This document shows, one piece after another, positions 4,905-8,948 of a DNA stretch of 8,948 nucleotides. A model generated the notes under the pieces. It saw only the letters and a program-made list of their open reading frames with translations, did no database searches and was not told the origin of the DNA. The translations under genes were made by a program, and so were the position numbers. The number at the start of each line of letters is the position of its first letter. Positions within the stretch are counted from its first letter, which is position 1. Origin of the DNA: Bacillota bacterium (GTDB lineage: Bacteria > Bacillota > Clostridia > Acetivibrionales > DSM-2933); assembly GCA_023441845.1 (NCBI GenBank), contig JAEZNF010000207.1, positions 1 through 8,948 of the forward strand, read 5' to 3'.

Positions 4905-7900
4905 TTGCCTTTACCAGTTGTATTTTCACTGATATTTTATATTACATGCGCATTATATTTTTTTCAAGGGCCCTTAATTTTATCATACAATACCAGGTCG
5001 GCAATGCACTGGATTTTATTTTGCTGCTGTATGGACATGTCTATATGGGCATTTGCTTTTTCCATCGGGAATATTGCCGGGGACTATGAAACCTGCCTTT
5101 TGTGGAGGCGTATTGCTTCAATAGGATGGGGAACCGTGTTCAGCTTTTTTCTGCACTATGTCCTGCTGTTAACCGGGAGAAATAGCATATTGCGAAAAAA
5201 GTGGATATACCTATTACTATATATTCCTGCCGCGTTAAATGTTTTTCTTTATGGCATATACACTAAAAGTGCGATTCTGTCATATAATCTTATCAATACA
5301 AATTTAGGATGGATCAACATTTCAGGTAATACAATATTGGATTGGTATTATAATATATACTATATAAGCTATTCGGTTATTGGAATTATATTGCTTTTTC
5401 ACTGGGGTATTTCTTCAAAAGAAATCACAAAAAGAAAACAGTCGATTTTGATAGGAACTTCCTTTAGTATTGTCGTCGTGGGTGGAACTCTGACGGAATA
5501 TATCATTAACGCTGTTTTCACGGTTAAAGTACCGCAAATTGTCACAGTAGTCATTTTAATACCGATGTTGACCATGTTCTATTGTATAAGGCGTTATGGA
5601 TTTATGATTCAGAAACCTATCAGTAAGGAGAGCGGTCCAAATCAAATCCTGAGTGAGTATACACGGTCAAAGATGTATTTTTATTTGTCAATTGCATATA
5701 CTGTCGGTGGCTTTGTCAATTTTGGGGCGCAATTTTTCGGCAGCAGGGAACCGATTGCAGCTGCGATGCTTTTCAGTATGATTATGTTATTGCTTGGGCT
5801 TATGATATTCATTATTCAAAGCTTAAAAATAAGTACATGTTTAAAAGACCGAATTTCAAATGCTATAATTTTCATATCTATACCGATTATGATATTAAAG
5901 TATTGTGATTACTCAGCCATTTATGCATGGGCGGTGCCTGTTATTTTTATTATGGTGGCAATAGCCTTCAATCAAAGAAGGATGCTAGGGCTGATTGGAA
6001 TATTTACTTTTGCAACACTCATATGGGTCTGGGTTAAAATGCCGGTTTCAAAAGTTGCTTTTTCGCGCACAGATCACATTTCAAGGATTATCATACTGGC
6101 AATAATAATTTGGTTTGGCTTTTTCATAAACCGTACTTATATACAAATAATTACTGAGAATAAGGAAAAGGTCAGGTCGGAGAAACTGCTTTCAAATGTC
6201 TCGACTATACTAATGGCAGCTAATGAATCTGACATAGATGAAAAAATTCTTGAAATTATGAAATTGTGTGGTTTACACTTCGATTTAGACCGTGTTAACA
6301 TATTTTTCTTCACCGCAAGAAAAGACGATGTGTATAAAGAATTTGAATGGTGTGCCCCGGGTATTGAACCTATAGAAGCTTCTATAGAAAGCACCGGTCG
6401 ATTGATGACAGGGATTGATGTAGAACTGCTTAAGAAAGGCGGTTTTTGCATATCGGATATTGGGACTGATTTGAAAGAAGGAATAGGTTTGGAATGGCTT
6501 AAAAGAATGGACAAGGAGTCGTTTATTATAAAGCTATTGAGAAATAAGGACGAGGTGAATGGAATTGTAAGATTCGGGTCGTCAAAAAGATTGTTAAAGT
6601 GTGAGGGAGATCAGCAGGAGACCATAAATGTACTGACTCATCTGATATCGGATATTTGGCTGAAGGTGGAGGCAGAAAAGGAGGTCAATTATAAGGCTTA
6701 CTATGATACCTTGACTGGCTTACCGAATAGGGTAACATTTTCAATGCAGTTAGAACAGGCTATCAATACAGTGGATAAGACAAAAGAGCTTGTGGGTGTC
6801 ATATTTGTGGATATTGATTCCTTCAAAACCGTTAATGATACCATGGGGCACGAAAGCGGAGATTTACTGCTGGTTCAGGCGGGTATCATACTAAGAGACT
6901 GCATTTGCCAAAATGACACCATAGCTCGTTTCGGTGGAGATGAATTTGTGGTAATGATTTCACAGGCGGGCGAGCCTGAAGATATCCAAAGAATAGCGGA
7001 AAGAATAACGGAAAGCTTCAGAAAGCCTATTATAATAAAGGAGCAGGAGTTTTATATGACTGCAAGCGTGGGAGCTGCAATATATCCTGTAGATGGAGAG
7101 AATGCGGAGGAATTAATCAAAAATGCCGATTTGGCTATGTATGTCTCGAAAGAAAACGGAAAAAACAGGTACACAATGTGCTCGAACGATATGAAAAATG
7201 AAACTTATATAAATATAAAGCTTACAAATGATTTGCACAGGGCTATTGATAACGAAGAACTTATGCTTTATTATCAACCGCAGGTTAATACCAAAACTAA
7301 AGAGATTGTTGGAGTAGAGGCACTTGTAAGATGGCAGCATCCCAAAAATGGTATTATTATGCCGGGAGTATTTATTCCGTTAGCAGAGAAGAGCGGACTT
7401 ATAAATCACATCGGACGATGGGTGCTTTACCACGCTTGTCTTCAAAACAAGAAGTGGCAGGATGAGGGTTTGAAACCTATTAAAATTGCTGTCAATTTGT
7501 CCTTGGGTCAATTCCTTAACTCGGATTTAGTAGGAATTGTAAGAGGCGTTCTTGAGGAAACCGGCTTGAACCCCGATTATCTTGAACTCGAAATTACGGA
7601 AAGTATAGCCATTTATGATATAAAATACATTACCGGGACTATCAACAATCTTAAGGAACTGGGGGTTCACATATCGATTGACGATTTTGGCATGGAGTAT
7701 TCGTCTCTTAGCCGGCTTAAAACATTGCCGGTAGACAAGATGAAAATAGACATGCATTTTATAAGCGGAATAGCTGTCAATAGTATTGATGAGGGCATAA
7801 TAAAGGTTATATTGCAGCTCGGTGAAATATTTGACATTACAGTTCTTGCTGAGGGTGTTGAGACAGAAAAACAACTGGCTTTTCTTAAGGAGAATGGCTG

Positions 7901-8000
7901 CTATGAGATACAAGGATTTTATTTTTATAAACCATTACCGGCTGTTGAGCTTGAGAAGATACTGAAAAGCGAATGGAGAAGCACTACTCTCATTGTTTAA
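4905..8000 (+). CDS. Membrane-bound GAF-GGDEF-EAL cyclic-di-GMP signalling protein
   Basis: A 1031-aa protein. Residues about 5-228 have seven membrane segments resembling the 7TM sensor region of some histidine kinases. About six more hydrophobic segments follow (257-409), then a GAF-like domain (about 424-586), GGDEF (598-760) and EAL (about 765-1022). The diguanylate cyclase half has D636 (VDIDSFK) and an intact GGDEF (677-681). Its feedback I-site, RxxD in many cyclases, is CQND (668-671), so product inhibition is probably lost. The phosphodiesterase half keeps E805-A-L, N864, E896 (LEITES), D926-D927, K947, E983 (EGVET) and Q1003. Its loop 6, normally DDFGTGYSSL, reads DDFGMEYSSL. Both activities are thus plausible, and which dominates cannot be read from sequence. 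The start is TTG 4905, 7 nt after GAGGGGTGA; the in-frame TTG at 4887 lies upstream of that site. It probably senses a membrane or intracellular signal to set cyclic-di-GMP levels. Confidence 0.9.
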   Translation: MPLPVVFSLIFYITCALYFFQGPLILSYNTRSAMHWILFCCCMDMSIWAFAFSIGNIAGDYETCLLWRRIASIGWGTVFSFFLHYVLLLTGRNSILRKKWIYLLLYIPAALNVFLYGIYTKSAILSYNLINTNLGWINISGNTILDWYYNIYYISYSVIGIILLFHWGISSKEITKRKQSILIGTSFSIVVVGGTLTEYIINAVFTVKVPQIVTVVILIPMLTMFYCIRRYGFMIQKPISKESGPNQILSEYTRSKMYFYLSIAYTVGGFVNFGAQFFGSREPIAAAMLFSMIMLLLGLMIFIIQSLKISTCLKDRISNAIIFISIPIMILKYCDYSAIYAWAVPVIFIMVAIAFNQRRMLGLIGIFTFATLIWVWVKMPVSKVAFSRTDHISRIIILAIIIWFGFFINRTYIQIITENKEKVRSEKLLSNVSTILMAANESDIDEKILEIMKLCGLHFDLDRVNIFFFTARKDDVYKEFEWCAPGIEPIEASIESTGRLMTGIDVELLKKGGFCISDIGTDLKEGIGLEWLKRMDKESFIIKLLRNKDEVNGIVRFGSSKRLLKCEGDQQETINVLTHLISDIWLKVEAEKEVNYKAYYDTLTGLPNRVTFSMQLEQAINTVDKTKELVGVIFVDIDSFKTVNDTMGHESGDLLLVQAGIILRDCICQNDTIARFGGDEFVVMISQAGEPEDIQRIAERITESFRKPIIIKEQEFYMTASVGAAIYPVDGENAEELIKNADLAMYVSKENGKNRYTMCSNDMKNETYINIKLTNDLHRAIDNEELMLYYQPQVNTKTKEIVGVEALVRWQHPKNGIIMPGVFIPLAEKSGLINHIGRWVLYHACLQNKKWQDEGLKPIKIAVNLSLGQFLNSDLVGIVRGVLEETGLNPDYLELEITESIAIYDIKYITGTINNLKELGVHISIDDFGMEYSSLSRLKTLPVDKMKIDMHFISGIAVNSIDEGIIKVILQLGEIFDITVLAEGVETEKQLAFLKENGCYEIQGFYFYKPLPAVELEKILKSEWRSTTLIV

Positions 8001-8036
8001 TATAGTACATATTGCAAGCGATTTATTTCAGTTATT

Positions 8037-8477
8037 TTATTCCTTATCTTTTTTATTCTTTAAAAATTGTTCAAGAAGGACCTCTGTTTGGACCTTAATA
8101 ATGTCCAGTTCAGATTGGGACAAATCGGAGGCTGAGACTCTGTAGGCCAGGTTGGCCCATTTACTGTCTTTTTCGTACATATCCTTGGCTCGGGTGACGA
8201 TGTCCACAAGAAAGCCGTTCTCATCCCGGTATATGTTTTCAATGTATCCCGCATGCTCAATGTTTTCCTCAATATACCCCGCTTGTTGCATAAGTATTTC
8301 ATAAGGAACCCCGAGATATGGTGAAAGTGCTTTTAAAACCATGGGAGAAGGTTTTTTTCTTCCGCCTGTTTCAAGCCTTGATATTTCAGCATTACTTACG
8401 CCGGATTTCTCAGCAAGTTCACGCTGGGACAATTTATTCTCTTCTCGTAAACTTTTAATATAGCTTCCAAAGTTCAT
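8037..8477 (-). CDS. XRE-family transcriptional regulator (ImmR/SinR-like)
   Basis: A 146-aa protein with an N-terminal XRE/Cro-CI helix-turn-helix. LSQRELAEKSGVSNAEISRL (16-35) carries the two DNA-contact helices, and the fold extends to about residue 65 (LGVPYEILMQQAGY). The rest is charged and helical, as in repressors that dimerise through their C-terminus. A near-duplicate AGYIE occurs at 66-70 and 76-80. AAGGAG lies 8 nt before the ATG, and a strong promoter lies upstream. The 3' end faces the GGDEF-EAL gene, with 36 bp between the stops. Size and layout suit repressors that work with ImmA/IrrE peptidases, and one is encoded on the same strand 3.5 kb away, but the partnership is inferred. 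A palindrome inside its promoter suggests autoregulation. Targets are unknown. Confidence 0.88.
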   Translation of the reverse strand: MNFGSYIKSLREENKLSQRELAEKSGVSNAEISRLETGGRKKPSPMVLKALSPYLGVPYEILMQQAGYIEENIEHAGYIENIYRDENGFLVDIVTRAKDMYEKDSKWANLAYRVSASDLSQSELDIIKVQTEVLLEQFLKNKKDKE

Positions 8478-8498
8478 ATGCTCATCTCCTTAATGTAT

Positions 8499-8527
8499 AT
8501 TATACAGGAAGCGCTACCTAATGGCAA
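8499..8527 (-). promoter_or_regulatory. Sigma-A promoter of the XRE gene with internal palindrome
   Basis: On the minus strand TTGCCA (8527-8522) and a perfect TATAAT (8504-8499) are 17 bp apart. Between them AGGAAGCGCTACCT (8506-8519) is a 14-bp palindrome with one mismatched pair. A repressor bound there would cover the spacer and block RNA polymerase, so it is a good candidate autoregulatory operator. The predicted start is near 8492, just before the ribosome binding site. Confidence 0.72.
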
Positions 8528-8546
8528 TATTATTTTTGGAAAATAA

Positions 8547-8575
8547 TTGACAAGTGGTAATAAAAATGATAACAT
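8547..8575 (+). promoter_or_regulatory. Divergent promoter facing the broken gene
   Basis: A perfect TTGACA (8547-8552), 17-bp spacer and TAACAT (8570-8575) with an extended -10 TGA (8567-8569). It points away from the XRE gene, with the two -35 boxes 19 bp apart. Predicted start is near 8582. Confidence 0.6.
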
Positions 8576-8581
8576 TAACGT

Positions 8582-8601
8582 GTTACCGAACAGTAACGAA
8601 C
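8582..8601 (+). promoter_or_regulatory. Candidate operator at the divergent promoter start site
   Basis: GTTAC (8582-8586) and GTAAC (8593-8597) form an inverted repeat around 6 bp. CGAAC also occurs twice in direct orientation (8587-8591 and 8597-8601), one helical turn apart. The cluster covers the predicted transcription start, a common place for an XRE repressor site. No binding protein can be assigned. Confidence 0.35.
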
Positions 8602-8605
8602 GGAG

Positions 8606-8948
8606 ATGGTTATAAGATTACGATTAGAAACAACAGCGTTTGAAAGAGGTGGCGATATTTAATGAATTTGCTGATGAATAAAGCGGTCTTTCTTACAAGA
8701 GAGCTGGATTAATGAGCTACAAGGGGAAAATATTTACCATAACACAAAGCTGTTGTATAGCAAGGTGTTCTGGAGAATTGAGCATTCTTTGATGGAAATG
8801 AACGCAGAGTGCTTCTATTTGAATAAGAAAACCTGGCAGAAGCTATTGGAAGCCTTCTGGATATGAATACCGATTTGGACAGGTTGGATCTTGAAAGCCG
8901 TCTCGAAAGCTTGGAAGTAAGCAAGGTTATTCTTGAACCCGTTAACAA
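8606..8948 (+). pseudogene. Frameshifted remnant of an unrecognised gene (runs off the window)
   Basis: Protein-like sequence continues here on the plus strand but changes frame. ATG 8606 opens 18 codons ending in TAA 8660-8662. Another frame reads AIFNEFADE (8652-8678). A third reads from 8678 to a TGA at 8864 and contains ESWINELQGENIYHN and KVFWRIEHSLMEMN. From 8827 a further frame reads ENLAEAIGSLLDMNTDLDRL and stays open to the window end. Placed end to end, these pieces read as one helical, mostly polar protein, so the simplest view is a gene with about three frameshifts. Alternatives are sequencing errors, or short translated ORFs: MNLLMNKAVFLTRELD (8662-8712) has AGAGGTGG upstream, and TAATG overlaps occur at 8660-8664 and 8710-8714. 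I do not recognise the family. Its promoter and position opposite the XRE repressor suggest it was, or is, that repressor's target. Confidence 0.5.

Noticed and set aside
8709..8948. A 79-codon open frame on the minus strand at the window end
   Set aside because: It is rich in arginine and serine, as expected for an antisense shadow, while the plus strand carries more protein-like, though frameshifted, sequence.
3524..8948. Prophage or integrative element
   Set aside because: The XRE and ImmA-like genes hint at one, but there is no integrase, relaxase, structural gene, transposase or attachment-site repeat in the window, and the tRNA genes show no duplicated 3' end nearby.

Overview
The window looks like chromosomal DNA of a low-GC, Gram-positive member of the Clostridia. 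The evidence is AT-rich intergenic DNA, strong AGGAG-type ribosome binding sites, TTG starts, sigma-A promoters with 17-bp spacers, five tRNA genes that all encode their CCA end, and a Bacillus-type LexA box. A cellulolytic, Acetivibrio/Ruminiclostridium-like genus is plausible from the overall character, but that is inference.

Layout. (1) 1-169 is the 3' end of hslO (redox chaperone Hsp33). (2) 253-826 is a tRNA operon with its own promoter and terminator: Val(TAC), Asp(GTC), Phe(GAA), Gly(GCC), Cys(GCA). (3) 901-3021 holds two polyprenyl-phosphate sugar-1-phosphate transferases in tandem. The first is MraY-type (peptidoglycan lipid I synthesis) and lies outside any division/cell-wall cluster. 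The second is a WecA/TagO-type enzyme with its own strong promoter. Both would draw on the same undecaprenyl-phosphate pool. (4) 3070-3459 is a small MmcQ/YjbR-family protein. (5) 3524-4528, minus strand, is an ImmA/IrrE-type zinc metallopeptidase with a C-terminal array of zinc-ribbon-like modules. A near-consensus LexA (SOS) operator lies at its predicted transcription start. (6) 4905-8000 is a large membrane-anchored GAF-GGDEF-EAL protein of cyclic-di-GMP turnover, with a long leader containing a perfect inverted repeat. (7) 8037-8477, minus strand, is an XRE-family repressor-like protein whose promoter contains a near-perfect palindrome. (8) 8547-8948 is a divergent promoter followed by a broken plus-strand gene spread over three frames and cut by the window edge.

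How the parts may work together. The most interesting part is 3.5-8.9 kb. COG2856-type peptidases (ImmA of ICEBs1, IrrE of Deinococcus) are known to inactivate XRE repressors (ImmR, DdrO) after DNA damage. Here a peptidase of that family carries zinc fingers, appears to be under LexA control, and sits 3.5 kb from an XRE repressor with the cyclic-di-GMP gene between them. A 10-bp sequence, TATACAGGAA, occurs both in the XRE promoter and in the leader of the cyclic-di-GMP gene. A DNA-damage-responsive protease/repressor switch controlling the signalling gene or the broken neighbour is therefore a testable hypothesis; the sequence does not prove it. No integrase, transposase, CRISPR array or rRNA was seen.
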